In this document: positions 1 through 11,969 of the stretch, one piece after another
How positions within the stretch are numbered: the first letter of the stretch is position 1
How the letters are laid out: every line of letters begins with the position of its first letter
NCBI GenBank assembly: GCA_015680685.1
Contig: MNCI01013746.1
Location: 250,080-314,079 of the forward strand
DNA length: 64,000 bases
Direction: 5' to 3'
From: Gnetum montanum
Lineage: Eukaryota > Streptophyta > Gnetopsida > Gnetales > Gnetaceae
The notes under the pieces: generated by a model
Database searches by the model: none
The model's input: only the letters and a program-made list of their open reading frames with translations
Told to the model about the DNA's origin: nothing
Translations under genes and position numbers: made by a program

Positions 1-187
1 TTGTTGTAAGCCCATTTCAACCATAATTTTCTTGTGTCTGCATCCGAGTGAGTGGAAAAATGAGCAACCTTTAATCCTTCATTTGGAAGATTTAGAACCT
101 CTACAATGGCCTTTGCAAAAAAATCAATAGAAACACCACCTACATTGGCAACAGTTCCTTCCTCCTTACCATTCTATAATTGATATG
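1..187 (-). pseudogene. Late ORF (ORF3) fragment of Athila-like element D
   Basis: The minus strand reads open from about 173 to the window edge (about 57 codons, with a TAG just upstream). It carries the motif FFAKAIVEVLNLPNEGLK followed by WLKWAY. The same pattern (an aliphatic AIVEVL/AIIEAL-LP core, then a charged W-containing end) occurs in the late ORF of element C at 60855-61139. It resembles the 'putative plant transposon protein' domain often found downstream of pol in Athila-type elements. The ORF runs off the window edge, so its true length is unknown. Its position beyond gag on the same strand fits element D. Similarity to the C copy is seen directly; the family name is inference. 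Confidence 0.5.
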
Positions 188-1867
188 CTAAAAGTATGTC
201 ATGGTGGGATCATATATGAAAATTTGTGAAAAGGGGCTAAGATGAAGGGTGTATAGTAATTGTCAAGGAACAATTGATTAAAATGATAAGGGAAAGGATA
301 GTTTACTTAGTTAAGTAATTAGAGGGTGTAAAATAATGCATCATGTGCAACAGGGACAAGTTACAAAAGTTACACAAGTGGGTCCTCCCCAAAGTAGGCT
401 CTAGCCTATGATGCCCTTGTGGAACCACATCTCTAATGTCCATAGGCACTAGAGAAGTTGAATGCAACATATACCTGTGAACAAAACACACATGTTAAAA
501 CCATTGAATTGAGATAATAACTCTACATTATATCAACCATAAGTTATGAATACTCAGACAATGAGATGAGATGGACACAGAAGGGATTGCAAAAATCGGG
601 ACATGAGGTTTCTCATGATGGTCACAATGGAATCTTGTGTGTAATTAGTGATTAAATAACCATGTGTTTGGCTTTCCAACTTCTAGACCAAGTCCATACC
701 ACATTGTAGTGACACTGCATTACTTCATCCCATTGACAAACAACCATAATCCTACTAGAGTTGCAAGGAGTAACATCACTTGGCATTTTGTTCAATGGAG
801 GAGCAGGAGAGGAGTGTCATAATGGCTCACTCACTTTTCTTTCTTCTTCATTTTTTTGGCTCTATGAATTTGCGACCTTTAGGCATGAGTACATGTCTTT
901 CCAGTGGGACCCACAGAATCTTATTTACTGCCATTTTGAGTTGCTCTTACTCTCATTTTTTGTTAGATCTACAAGGATATAGTTACAACCTCAGCAACAG
1001 GATAGAACATACGAAAGTATCCAAAGAGAATCTATGAATCCCCTTGATGTCATACCCTTATCATTCCACCTTGGTCCTTCACTCATCTCTCCAAACATAA
1101 TGATTATCAAATATTTTATAGTTAGATGATGAAAAAGATTACCATTATGACTAAAGCATGAACCTAATGGAATGGGTGGATGGATGTCGTGGTCTTAATG
1201 TCTGAATAATTAGTCCCTTATGACTAGGCAACATAGAGAAAAACCACACCTAAATGGGCAACATGATCAACTTATTCATGGTGAAGATTATAACAAAAAG
1301 TTGAAAACAAAAATTAGAAAAACTAAAAGAAATAGAGAAATGACAAAAAATCATAAAACAAAAAGATAAAATAACACTTATAAATCTTGGAAATTAGAAT
1401 GGGGGTTCACCACCATGACTAAACATCTGGTCACAACTAGGATTAATAAGTGGATGAATAGGATCCATGCATGTATGAAACATTAGGGGCTTAGCATGCC
1501 CCAACCATTGGGTGTCTATTGGTGGAATGGTGGCTGGGTAGAGAAATCATTGGTCACACACCGGATTATAGAGAGCATAGTGAGGCTAGTTAGATGATGT
1601 CTGTACATTATGAGGGAAGTCTAGCCCACTATGGCACCCTTGACTATATGGCAGTATGCATGGATCTATGTGTCCCTTCACATTGGTGAATTCAGTAGAT
1701 CGTGTGGATGTTGGAGTGTGAGGTGGAGGCATGGGCATAGTATCAATGACTGTTGGTGGAGCTAAGGAAGGTGTGTCACTCGGTTGACCTTAGGCTAGTT
1801 TAGAGGGTGGAGTAGGTTCGAAAGCATGATTCTTCTTCTTATGGTCATGCCTAAAGAAGGTATGCTT
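188..1867. other. Non-coding interior of element D, no gene recognised
   Basis: No open frame with a recognisable domain was found here on either strand. The segment lies between a gag remnant and a late-ORF remnant on the minus strand, where an intact Athila element would carry protease, RT, RNase H and integrase. None of those motifs is visible, so pol was deleted or replaced. It contains a repeat shared with the right end of the window. Confidence 0.5.
340..505 (+). repeat. Dispersed repeat shared with 63740-63900
   Basis: Both copies contain the block GTGG(G/A)TCCTCCCCAAAGTA, then TGCCCTTGT, then AGGCACT, AGTTGAATG and AAAACACA in the same order and orientation. The second copy lies immediately upstream of the LTR at 63909. 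The repeat has no recognised family. Confidence 0.65.
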
Positions 1868-3880
1868 CTAATGTTGCGTAGGGAACCTACTTTTGTTAAT
1901 AGCAGCAGCACAAGTTACATCCATTGGTTGGCATAGTGGTGTGAAACCATCCGATATATCTGATGGCAATGTAGAAGGAGGTGAAGAATGAGAATACTGA
2001 GGGTGAGGAGAAGTGTGAGAAGGATGAGGTGGTGATCCCTCAGGAGAAGACATGGGTTGATGGTACTTGGAAGAGTAATAATGGCAATTGGAAGTAGAGG
2101 ATTTAGAATTGGTTAGAGAAATAAGATGTTGAACATAGTAGGCATTTGGTTTTGGTGGACAGGGAGGATGTGACTAGCTAGATGGTGGCCTTCCCCATGC
2201 CTATGAGTTTTGCCACTACAATGGAGAAATGTGTTGAGGCTAGTAATAGCTCCCCTTAGGATAGTACAATGGGTTATGGGGTTCTCCATAATTACCTTGT
2301 GGAATATGGATACGCCTAAATCGATACCTTTGTATGAATTTTGGGTGTAGCTTCCCTTCCCAATGCTCATATAGATGTGACAAGACTAGGTAATGGCCCT
2401 TTTGATGATCATATAAACAGACATCACATCCATCCTCGTTATCTGTAGTTGGGCCTTTGGCCTCATTACCCTTAGCCATTCTCCCTAGTTGCTGAATAAT
2501 GTTCTTAATTATTTTTGATTTCTGCACCCTCTATTTGTTTTGATTGCCAAGTTTATTTTGGATGACCCTCTCCCCAATAGTGTCTTCTAAATTCACACTT
2601 TGTTCATTTTCCTATATGGTTATCTTGTTATGCTTTGCTTCAACTCCATCTATCAATTTTTGTATTGGCAAAGGTTGGGACTGTACCACCCTTTCAAAAT
2701 TGGTTGTCTTCTCTTCATTGTGGTTTCAGTCCCTTGTTGTTTCTAGAGTTGGGTCCTGCTCAAATACTTTGGCATTCTCCCATTTAGATAATACTCTCTC
2801 TTCTTTTGCCAAATGCTCTATTAGTTCTTTGACTTGGTGGCCTTGGAGCTTATATAGTTGTCCTTAGGCATACTTTCCAAGGTTCACCCTTGTTTTATTG
2901 CTAAGCCCATCTATAATGTGGAGTATTTACTCTTTCTTGGAGAACCTATGACTTGGACATTTATTCAATAAGACATAGTATCTATCTAAGGCCATGTCCA
3001 AGGGTTCCTGTTGTTCTTGTTTCTGTCTTTGGATTTGTCTTCTCAAGGTGGACACTTGCACATAGGTTTGGTATCTTTTAGTGAAACTTGCTAACATGGT
3101 TGACCATCATCTGATTAAATTTGGTTTCAATGATCTATACCACACTTAGGCTTTATCGATTAGTGTCCTGGGAAAGAGCTTAAGCTTTTTCCATTTACTA
3201 TCCACATTGTTGTGCACACAAGCATCATGGAAGGCTTGTAAATTATGTTGCAAATTTGAATCATAGCCTCCCGTAAATTTTGGAATATTATTCATGTTGA
3301 ACTTAGGTAGTCAACTCTTCTTGAGATATCTTAACGACTTCTATGATGTGCATTAGGCTTTTAGGGACTAACAGGGGTTATCATCGTCAAACAAGTTGGT
3401 ATTAAAATCTCTATTTGATCAATGGTGATGATGGGGCTTGTGTTCATGTTGATGACCTTGAGTGTGTCTGTGGGTTTGATTTTTGCTTTTATTCCAACCC
3501 TTTTGTGGAGCTCTATCTCTATATCTACGTTTATCTTCGTTAGAACTAGACGTTGAAGTTGAGGGAGAAGATGAGAAAGAGGAACTGGTAGGATAGCCAT
3601 GGCTTCTATAATGTTCCTCAAGGTCCTGTGGTTTATCATTTCTAAGTACCAAGGAGGTCTTAGGCCTTGAGGCCTTTCCTAGTTTAGGACTGATGTCATT
3701 TCCTTCAAGATTGTCTGCCTCAAGTGAATGTAGTCTTTGAGTGTTGTTAGGGTGGGCATGGTCATGAAAAACCCCTTCATACGATGGATCACTCCAATCT
3801 TCTTCATTGTATAATTCGTTAGTTCTCCAATGAATAGGTGCACTATGTGGCTCATAATCATTTCTATGTGGGTGAGACAT
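1868..3880 (-). pseudogene. Decayed gag of Athila-like element D
   Basis: Structural (capsid) gene of a Ty3/gypsy element, read 3880 down to 1868. The start at 3880 (Met-Ser-His-Pro) opens a histidine- and serine-rich basic N-terminal part running to 3419. Then comes a gag core containing NMNNIPKF, LKLFPRTLIDKA and WYRSL, with several stops (about 3310-2790). A C-terminal zinc-knuckle-like block, GCDVCLYDHQKGH, follows near 2420. Elements A and C carry the same block as GCEICQYDHPKGC and GCDICQYEHPKGC. The downstream proline/serine-rich tail (1868-2053) matches no domain. Stops and frame changes make it non-functional. The family assignment rests on order, the shared core and the adjacent Asp-type primer site. 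Confidence 0.7.
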
Positions 3881-3960
3881 TGTTGTCAATTTGTGGCATG
3901 TGTTTGAATACTTNGTGGGTGAGACATTGTTGTCAATTTGTGGCATGTGTTTGAATACTT
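3871..3960. repeat. Exact direct duplication around a single N
   Basis: The ~43 bases ending at 3913 are repeated exactly from 3915, separated by one N at 3914. A perfect repeat either side of a single-base gap is what unmerged overlapping contig ends produce, so this is probably an assembly artefact. Confidence 0.75.
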
Positions 3961-4030
3961 TTTGAAAGATATATCATTAATACCCTTTTACAGTGATCTT
4001 GTGTAATACAACTAATCTAGATAACTAGCA

Positions 4031-4052
4031 CCATCCTCGGCAACAACGCCAA
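4031..4052 (-). promoter_or_regulatory. Primer-binding site of element D (tRNA-Asp type)
   Basis: On the minus strand the LTR end CATCA is followed by TTTGGCGTTGTTGCCGAGG. This differs from the Asp-type primer site TTGGCGCCGTTGCCGGGGA, used by Athila elements, mainly by C-to-T or G-to-A changes. Confidence 0.7.
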
Positions 4053-4053
4053 A

Positions 4054-4852
4054 TGATGAGCAGTGAGGTATCCCTACGCTCAACCATACGAATATGAGTG
4101 TGTACGCGCGATTTGGTCGAACTCTACGGATGGATTAGTTGTAGCACCTAGATAGTTATACATTGATCATAGTTTGTTGTCTTCCCACTTGGACTAGTAG
4201 TAGATTTGTCACATATGGTTTAGTCCAGAGTGAGGCATATGATGTGGTCATAATCTTACGTTACTCATGATAATAGAAAGGATAATTTGATTAGACTAAT
4301 AGTGGAAGAAAAACCTAAATTAGCCTATGGCAATGGTATTTATCCTTAACCGTCGGTACACATCTTGGACTTCATGGGATTATTGCTGGGCATGCCAAGT
4401 ATTTGCACTTAAATGCTCATGATTAAGGTGTATACATTTCACTTAATGCTAGGAAAAGTAAATAACAATAAATCAACTATTAACTAAAGAAGGCATTAAA
4501 TAATTAAAACAATGAAATTAATCTAAGTGATTGTTGTAATGATGAAAGTAATCTCGATCTTTATTGCCGGTCATGCACGTGTCTGGGTATGTCACACTTG
4601 AACAAAGGTGTCATACAATTACAAACATCACACTACGGGCATGCACTAGGAATAATTAGCTTGGAAGAAAGAAACTGAAAACTAAACTGTCGAAAGAAAA
4701 GAACTTCTAACTCTCTAATCATCCCCTCATTGTGTGCTTGAGTGCTATATTTATAGGCTAACACAAGAATCATGATATCGCGTATACGATATCGTATCCA
4801 AGTCGCGATATCACATACCCTATATCGAGGCTTGGCAAACCGCAATTCATCA
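4054..4852 (-). repeat. 5' LTR of element D
   Basis: Read on the minus strand it begins TGATGAATTGCGG at 4852 and ends CATCA at 4054, directly beside the primer-binding site, giving 799 bp. A TATA box (TATAAATA) lies near 4750 on the minus strand. The U3 part (about 4765-4830) is dense in GATATC palindromes (GCGATATC, ACGATATCGT), a feature shared with the LTR at 63909. The R/U5 part shares the 'CTCAACCATACGAAT' block with element A. Confidence 0.75.
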
Positions 4853-7195
4853 ATTATTAATGATCAAACTGATTTGTCTACTTCCTTTCTTTGCATTTGA
4901 AAGTGTCTTCAATTGCTTGTTCTCTACTCTATTTGAAAGTTAAAAGTGGGGAGTTATTTTCAACAACAAGACCATAACTATGACATCTTTTCAAGAGTTA
5001 AATATTATATTCTCAAAAATGTCACTTTTCAGATACAACTTTAAGCAAAAAAGCTCCCCTTCAAGCAAAAAAGCTCCCCGTAAAATTTGAACAATTAACT
5101 TATTTTCTACAATATTAATTTCTTTTTGTTTTAAAGGTCCAAGCATGCTATTTGTTCATTATTCTTGATTGATGTGTTCTTTTGTCTTTAGAAAGAATTT
5201 TCTCATTCTCTTTACAAAATTTATATTTGATTTCAAAATTAGAAAAACAAAATTAAATCCTAACTAGCTAGAAAGAAAACAAAGGGAACCCAAAATGCAA
5301 AATGAAATTTCTCCCATTTGACTTTTATTTCTTATCAAATTTGATACAAATAAATTTCATCCACGCTAGATCTCCAAATTTGTTTAGGGTTTGACTCCAA
5401 AGCAATGTTTGTGCAAATTTGTTTTGGGTCTTTTTGGGAAACATGAGGCAAGTTCAACAATTTTTTAAGACCGACCAGATCATAAATTGTTCGAGAATCT
5501 TTTGTTTTTTTGGTTATACATGGAAAAATAGGAATAAAATGACCACTGTTTTCGGAACGTAGTGAGTGGAAGGGCCCGTGATTCCATTAAAGGTACGAGC
5601 CCAGCTATCCTCATGAAAATAACCAAAATACCAATGAGGTGAAGAGCTAAGCTGAACGAACATGTTACCATAATCATTGTGCACGTCAAACTTTATGATC
5701 TTCCTTTTATTCTCCTCACAATATGCATTGTAGCACTAACAACAGTTTTTGAAAGAGCATTTGAAGTATTCGTTGTGGCCTTGTGGGTGAATTTCGCAAT
5801 ATTTTACTTTGCCTACCACCATCCTACCATGATAAGAAGCATTTGCAATAAATCAAATCAATCAAAATATTAGCGAGGTCAAGGCTAAACAATCACAAAA
5901 TAAGTCGAGGTCGAGGTAATTCATCGTCAGTTTCATTCGGTCTGTTACGTAGTACACGAACCAGAAGAAAAGATGACCATTTTTACCTGGATTACAGCAA
6001 AATGAGTCTCTTAAGACAATATTTAGGGAAGAAATTTACCAAAAATGCTTCTGTTACAAGGAATAGTTCAACGGCTGTGAGCTTTTAAGTTAAAACACTT
6101 TGATTTACCTCTTTTCAGAGTGAATGCTAATTCCAACCGTACAGTGCCTGCCCTTGCATCTTGAACCATCAGAAAAGAATCCAGTAACCGACAGTCTCGA
6201 AAAAAGTTACTCCGAGGAAGAAAAGGACGCAACACATTAGGAAGGTAGGTAGATCAAAACAGTGGACAAGCAACTGAGTCTCAGAGGTATTATGGAATTT
6301 CAAAATTCCAGTAGACGTCAATATCCTAATTGAGGCTTGTCATTTATAAATAACTAAAGACATGTTTATTCATAGGCAACAACTAATACAAGGTTATTGC
6401 TATTACTTATTTTTCTGAAAAAAAAGAGCTATTACATAAAAATGTGAGTGGAAAACCACGTAGAGTTCATTGTTATGGTAAACTGAATCCTCGAGACATT
6501 TGCTTGAACTATATATCATGAATAGAACTCGCCCCAAATTAAAGATTAAAAATTACAAGGTCAAAACGTTTACTTCTTTAGCTGCTCATCTCGTCACCTT
6601 TGTCACCTTGTTTTCATATTAAACGATGAATTTTTATGTTTACAGAGCATCGAATTGTCCCTCAAGTTTTTTGGCGTTTTGATGAGGACGAGCTCAGCGT
6701 ATTTTACGATGGGATTATGGACTCAAAATTCATCGTACAATATTGAGTGAAGTCTAGTAACAGTCACAAGCAAGTTGCTCCGAGAAAGAAAAGGGCATTG
6801 TCATGTTACAATTATGAGGTACCGACTACTATCGAGGTGAAAACAAAAACTCACAAGAAAGAAAGAATTGCTCAATGACAAAATTAATGCTAAACGTGCC
6901 CAAAGCAAAGCAAAACAAGTGCAAGCAAACAAGCAACACAGCCGGTAAATGAGTTAGAAGTTAGAAGGCAACAGGAATCCGATGCCATGCACGCTGCAAA
7001 AAGCCAAACAAGAACCAGGATCATGGACAGTGGCCCAGCGGCCAGTACCCACATCCAGCTGCAACGAAATAGCAAAAGTTAATGAATGAAACGTGCAGCG
7101 TCATCATCGTCAGACTAGAGGGACGATCATTGTATCACACCCAACAGCAACGATCAGGCAGCACGGAATCAAGAAACAGGCAGAAGAAGCAGAAC

Positions 7196-7232
7196 ACTAA
7201 TAATAACAACAATAATAATAATAATATTGTTG
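7196..7232. repeat. (AAT/AAC)n microsatellite
   Basis: A run of AAT/AAC trinucleotides. It is translated as poly-Asn or poly-Leu in spurious short ORFs on both strands. Confidence 0.85.
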
Positions 7233-7544
7233 TTCCTGTTGGTAGCTTCCAACCTCCGGTTCCAGTTTCCAACAACAAAGGTATTTTGATTTTGATGGGA
7301 AGCAAGTTGTTGGGCAAAACCAAGGCAACACGTAAGAAATTGACAAAACCAGTGACGTAGAAGGGCTTATAATCCGTAAACGCATTTTTGTCAGTCTCTG
7401 CATATGTGACGTACCAGTCTTCCTCCTCGTAAATCTGTTGAAAGAGGGAGGCCAGCAAGCCAGCCAGCCAGATGGTGAGTCTGCACCTGCTGTCTGTCTA
7501 TCAATCGATCTGATAGTGTAGATCTATCAATCAGGTTCTTTATC

Positions 7545-7580
7545 TTCTTCTTCTTCTTCTGCTGCTGCTTCTTTTGCCTC
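7545..7580. repeat. (TTC/TGC)n microsatellite
   Basis: TTC repeats merge into TGC repeats upstream of the WRKY gene. Such CT-rich tracts are common in plant 5' regions. Confidence 0.8.
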
Positions 7581-7994
7581 TGGGCTCTGTGCTTGGACGT
7601 AGCAGCAGCAAACAACCAACACCAACGCACAGCACTAGGCCCAACAACCACCACCAACGAAACAATCAGAATCAGAGGAAGTTGAGGGTCAGGGTTAGAT
7701 CCAGTCATCCGGAGCACAAGAAGATAAGCAACATAAAAAGCAAAGTCAGGACAGAGCGTTAGATGAGAGAATGCAAGTATGAGGCTGCCGGCCACACACA
7801 TACCAAAGTGATTGATGAGCTCTGCCAATCTGCCATCACATGGGAGGGGTGCAATTTTACAACACTACTGTTGCCTTTTTAGCACCCAACCTTTTTCTCT
7901 TTTAGCAATCCTTTGACAGGGCCTTCTTGCCAAACCACCAGTCCAACTTCATCTCTCTTGCTCTTTCAAACTTCTTGACCCAAAATCCACAACA

Positions 7995-8246
7995 ATGAGT
8001 AGCAGCGGCAGCAGGAGGCAGCAACAGCAGCAGCAGAATTCAACTTCTTCATTCTCATCCTCCTCCTCTGCTAATACTGCCGCCGCTAATGCTGACTTCT
8101 CCTGCTGCTGCTGGGGCGGTGATGAATCCTTCGGGGGAGAAGAAGGAGAAGAAGAACTTGTCTTGTGTCTTTCATGGAAGGTGACGAAGCACATCAGCCT
8201 GTGCTCAAGAAACCCACCCCCTGCAGACCCAAAGCAGTGCGTCTAG
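7995..8246 (+). CDS. Upstream ORF overlapping the WRKY start (83 codons)
   Basis: An ATG at 7995 opens an 83-codon frame (Gln-, Ser- and Cys-rich, beginning MSSSGSRRQQ). It ends at a stop at 8246, 73 nt beyond the WRKY ATG at 8174 and in a different reading frame. If transcription starts upstream of 7995, this ORF would overlap and compete with the main start. It has no recognised domain and looks like trinucleotide-repeat-rich 5' leader, so it may not encode a functional peptide. Whether it lies in the mRNA cannot be told from sequence. Confidence 0.35.
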   Translation: MSSSGSRRQQQQQQNSTSSFSSSSSANTAAANADFSCCCWGGDESFGGEEGEEELVLCLSWKVTKHISLCSRNPPPADPKQCV

Positions 8247-10239
8247 TCAACACAAAATCATCGCCGAGTGACCAAGATTGTGAAAATACTGCTGCTGCTA
8301 CTGCAAGTGTTGCTGCTGCAACATCGTCACAGCAGGAAAATTCCTTCTCTGATTTGCTTGCCACTGCCATCAGATCCCCATCATCGCCTTCACCCACTAG
8401 CTCTTCTTCCACATGTCTATTCAGACCCAAAACAATTAGGCTCCGGCCTCATCCCATTACCTTTCCTCATGTACGTACTGGTTCGTCTGGTTCTTTTTTA
8501 TGTACAGTGTTGAGCATTTCTGTTATCTGAATCCTTCCGCCGTTATTTTGATTTGCACTGATTTTCCAGAATGATGCAAGGACTGCCACCTCAAATCCGG
8601 CAACAGCAGCAGCTGGCCAGAGCAGCGAGTTCAACAGATCAAACCTGATATTCAGGCCGGTGGCCAAGCTTGCAAAGAGAGTATATTTCCCTTCTTCGAA
8701 CGCTGTGAGTCTCAATTCCAATCGAACAAAATTGGTTTTCGTTTTTATAATTTTATTCAGGCAAATTGTTCTTTGGTCATTAGATCATCAAAATTTAGCA
8801 AAACAACCGATACTATTTGGGTTTTGGACTTTTTGGGATCTCATCCTAACCTTGGAAGGGGAAAAAATAGTATCCCCAAAACTGTTGAAATCAAATTGAA
8901 TTCTGAAACAATCTAATTGTGGGTAACGAGCAGGGGCTGAGCAATCTTCACCCGCAGAATCGAATTAGACTCCCTGCACCAGCATCTGCTTACGTGCTGG
9001 GGACCTCTTCATCATGTCCTCCTCCTGCTGCTGCTTCTTCTGAGCAAAAGCCCACAACCGAGGCTGACGCCAACAACAAAGAGGCAGCCATTGATGAAAC
9101 ACAGAGGTCCTCCGTCGATCAAAAAGCTTCCTGTGATGGCTACAATTGGAGAAAGTACGGACAGAAACAGGTGAAAGGTAGCGAGTATCCTAGAAGCTAT
9201 TACAAGTGCACTCATCCTACCTGTCCTGTCAAGAAGAAGGTGGAGAGGTCTCTGGAGGGTCAAGTGACTGAAATTGTTTACAAAGGAGAGCACAACCATT
9301 CCAAGCCTCAATCCACCAGACGACCTCTTCCTGCTGCAGCATCATCAGATTCTTTTACGGCACTAGCCAACACTATCCATTCTCTGTCTTCTACCGATTA
9401 CCTCCCTGGCTCTCTTCATTCTAACCCACAGCACCTTCTTCAGCCTGCAGGATTCCATCATGAAAGTCTGACCAATTTTTCAGACATGTCAAAGAGCTTA
9501 AACCCAATCCAGGATGACGGAGACATTAATCAGAACCTTGACGATCCTCTTTCGAAGCGCCGGTGAATCCTCCGCACATAACCAAGTCGACTAATTTTCG
9601 AGTTCCAGAAATGTTTAATAACTGATTTGTACGGTTTCTCAATCGGCTGTATTGGACATTTTGCAGAAAGAAAGACAAAGCACCAGATGTGGACCATGCG
9701 TATAAGCCTAATAGCAGCAGCATCCTAGAACCTCGTGTGGTTGTCCAAACATCAGATGCAGATATCATGGAGGATGGATTTCGTTGGAGAAAATATGGGC
9801 AAAAAGTTGTGAAAGGAAACCCATATCCAAGGTAGGCCTTAGATGCTTTTCATTTTTCTGATAATCTTGTCACGTTGCTAGTAGTGTGCAGTAAATGTTT
9901 CTCGCGGGTGGTTTAACTACTCACAGTGTGGACCCTGATTTTGAATTTGATAGGAGTTACTACAAGTGCACAAGTTTGGAGTGCTCTGTGAGGAAACATG
10001 TGGAGAGGATATCCGATGATCCCAGATCATTTGTCACAACATATGAGGGAAAGCATAACCATGATCCTCCTCAAGCCAGAATCAGTAATATTGGTAGCAA
10101 TAATATTCATGTTGCCGGTGAAGCAGAGACTAACTTTTCAAACAGACATACACTGATGCAGGACATTGTAGCTTCAAGCAACAGAGACACAGAAGAACCG
10201 GGTTTGCATATGGATGATACAATCCCTAATTTACAGTGA
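8174..10239 (+). CDS. WRKY44: Group I WRKY transcription factor, WRKY44/TTG2-like
   Basis: Predicted nuclear DNA-binding factor of 503 residues from five exons: 8174-8470, 8570-8704, 8934-9562, 9667-9831 and 9954-10239. All introns are GT-AG and the phases close. The N-terminal WRKYGQK is at residues 216-222 with C236/C241 and H264/H266 (C-X4-C-X22-HXH). The C-terminal WRKYGQK is at 394-400 with C414/C419 and H443/H445 (C-X4-C-X23-HXH). The last intron splits the Arg codon of the C-terminal domain, the classic WRKY 'PR' intron. A basic stretch SKRRKKDK near 351-358 is a likely nuclear signal. The short conserved N-terminal blocks ([26 protein letters not shown]) and the [18 protein letters not shown] linker resemble Arabidopsis WRKY44 (TTG2), known for trichome and seed-coat roles. 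The start at 8174 fits that family's N-terminus. Orthology is inferred from recalled motifs. No broken exon was seen. Confidence 0.9.
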
Positions 10240-11573
10240 AAACATTCTTTCTCAGAAGATGTAAATTCATTACCAGATTTGTGAGCAGGCAGGAGGAGGG
10301 ACAATGAATAAGTGGAGTCTGATTTTTCAGTTTCCAGAGCAGGCTTGATTTCTTACCTCTCCTTCCTCTACCGCTATCTCCAGCATTTTCAATTTCGGTG
10401 TTCCGTAAATCATACCTACATATTTTCAATTATTTATTGACTCGATCATAATGTATCCTTCTAGAGATCCAAATGCTTAAGGTTTGTATTTAAGAGAAAC
10501 AAGACTTTTCATTACAGTATCGTTGTAAAGTTGTAAGGATGCTGCGTTCTGTGAATTCCTACTGAACCCAGAAAATTTTGGAACTGTACCTCCCTGCTCG
10601 TCGGTGAAAATCTCTTATTTTGCTAAAACAATATATAAAAGGATTGTTCTCATATGGCGTCACATCAATTCCCAGTGTTAATGATAAACCTTTGTGGATT
10701 ATGCAATATTGTCTAAACGAGGAATGGTGCACTGAAAGCACTTTCCTTCTCGTAACGAAAGCACTTTGTTGGAGGCCGCAAGCATAAATTTCTTTAGTGT
10801 TCACCTAGGGTTTGTCTTCATGTTCCTTGATTCTTTTATGTTTGATCCATACAAAAGCTTAAATGAAGGCAAACCATTTTTCTTGGGGTAGCTTATTCTG
10901 CTCTTTTAATGTACCCTGTAACTGAATTGCCTACCCTAATTGAGAAAACAACGAAATCTGAAATAATTTGACATCTCATAGCCCATATATCCAATTACAG
11001 ATATCTGTCGAACATTTTATATGCAATGTCTGCATTTCCGAGTTTGACTGTATGCATGCTATCATGAGGGCTCTGTATACAAGAGAACCTTCCACCGATT
11101 AAGTGAAGCTGGGTTGCTACAGGCTGAAGATGTGTCTCTTTGACTATTGAAGGTAAGTGTGCAGAACAGGGACATGCACATTAAGAGACAAAACGTAATT
11201 TGGAGCACATTGATCTAGAGAAAGAATAATAGGAAAAGCAATCCAGGGCTGTAACCTTAGATTTGTTGTAGTAAATGAGTTTAAAGGGGTGAAAATATGG
11301 TAGAAAGAATAAAGGAAATAGTGATAGAAAAGATGTTTACTTCTGAACCGTCAATTAAAAAACCTTTACTAGTAAAAAATAAAATAGAGGAAGAAACCTT
11401 GCTATTTTTGTAAAATTTGGTACTTAAGAAGGTAACGAGTAAATTTAAAAGCAGCATCTGCATAATTATAGAATCTACTTAAACAAAGACTTAACCAAAC
11501 GTGAATTGGCAAAGCATACTAATGAATAGCAAAAAGTTAAAGCTGCTCAAAAGGCTAGAATGGTAAAATATTA
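10240..11573. other. 3' UTR and downstream intergenic region
   Basis: The segment just after the WRKY stop presumably holds the 3' UTR, with weak A-rich signals around 10304-10450. No unambiguous AATAAA was found. Beyond about 10560 nothing resembling a gene is visible. Confidence 0.4.
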
Positions 11574-11663
11574 TAGTTATTACCAATATATGTTAAATTT
11601 TTTTAAAAAAACATATAGTAGTTATTACCAATATATGTTAAATTTTTTTAAAAAAACATATAG
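11574..11663. repeat. 45-bp direct repeat, two copies, with internal palindrome
   Basis: Two adjacent 45-bp units (11574-11618 and 11619-11663) are essentially identical. Each contains a perfect inverted repeat, TATATGTT with AACATATA around a T7/A7 centre, able to form an AT-rich hairpin. Confidence 0.85.
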
Positions 11664-11969
11664 AAGCTTTACATCATGATTATTTAAATATTGAAGGATC
11701 AGTTACCTCTATGAAGTATAAATATTTTTGATGTCTTTGACATTTTTGGTTTTTATTTTTTTTTAGCTAAAGCTTTAGGGATGGAAAATTCTACATAGTT
11801 TTCTAATCCAAGTTTTAAAAAAATACTTAATTAAAAATTAAAAAACATGTAAGTGAGGAAGAGTCTTTGGGGCTGCTGCATATTGGTGAGAGATAAGTAT
11901 ATGCATTGTGTATACTAATGTAAAATTGATGACCATAAGCAATATGTATAGTTAAAAATTATGGCATCA

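Larger units (their letters stand above)
4853..7994. other. Intergenic region upstream of the WRKY gene
   Basis: No gene could be assigned. Short open stretches exist on the minus strand at 5480-5689, 6890-7075 and 7135-7828, some hydrophobic and one next to a plausible splice acceptor (about 7056). None matches a family I recognise, and they overlap simple repeats. From about 7500 onward the sequence becomes CT- and trinucleotide-rich, as in many plant 5' flanks, and probably includes the promoter and 5' UTR of the WRKY gene. No clear TATA box was singled out. Confidence 0.5.

Noticed and set aside
5480-5873. Membrane-protein-like short ORFs on both strands
   Set aside because: Overlapping opposite-strand frames in AT-rich DNA, with no conserved motif or splice context.
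7135-7828. Minus-strand open frames with hydrophobic segments and a plausible acceptor near 7056, possibly a multi-exon membrane protein divergent from the WRKY gene
   Set aside because: No segment matches a family I can name, the frames run through trinucleotide repeats and poly-Lys, and I could not build a phase-consistent gene model.
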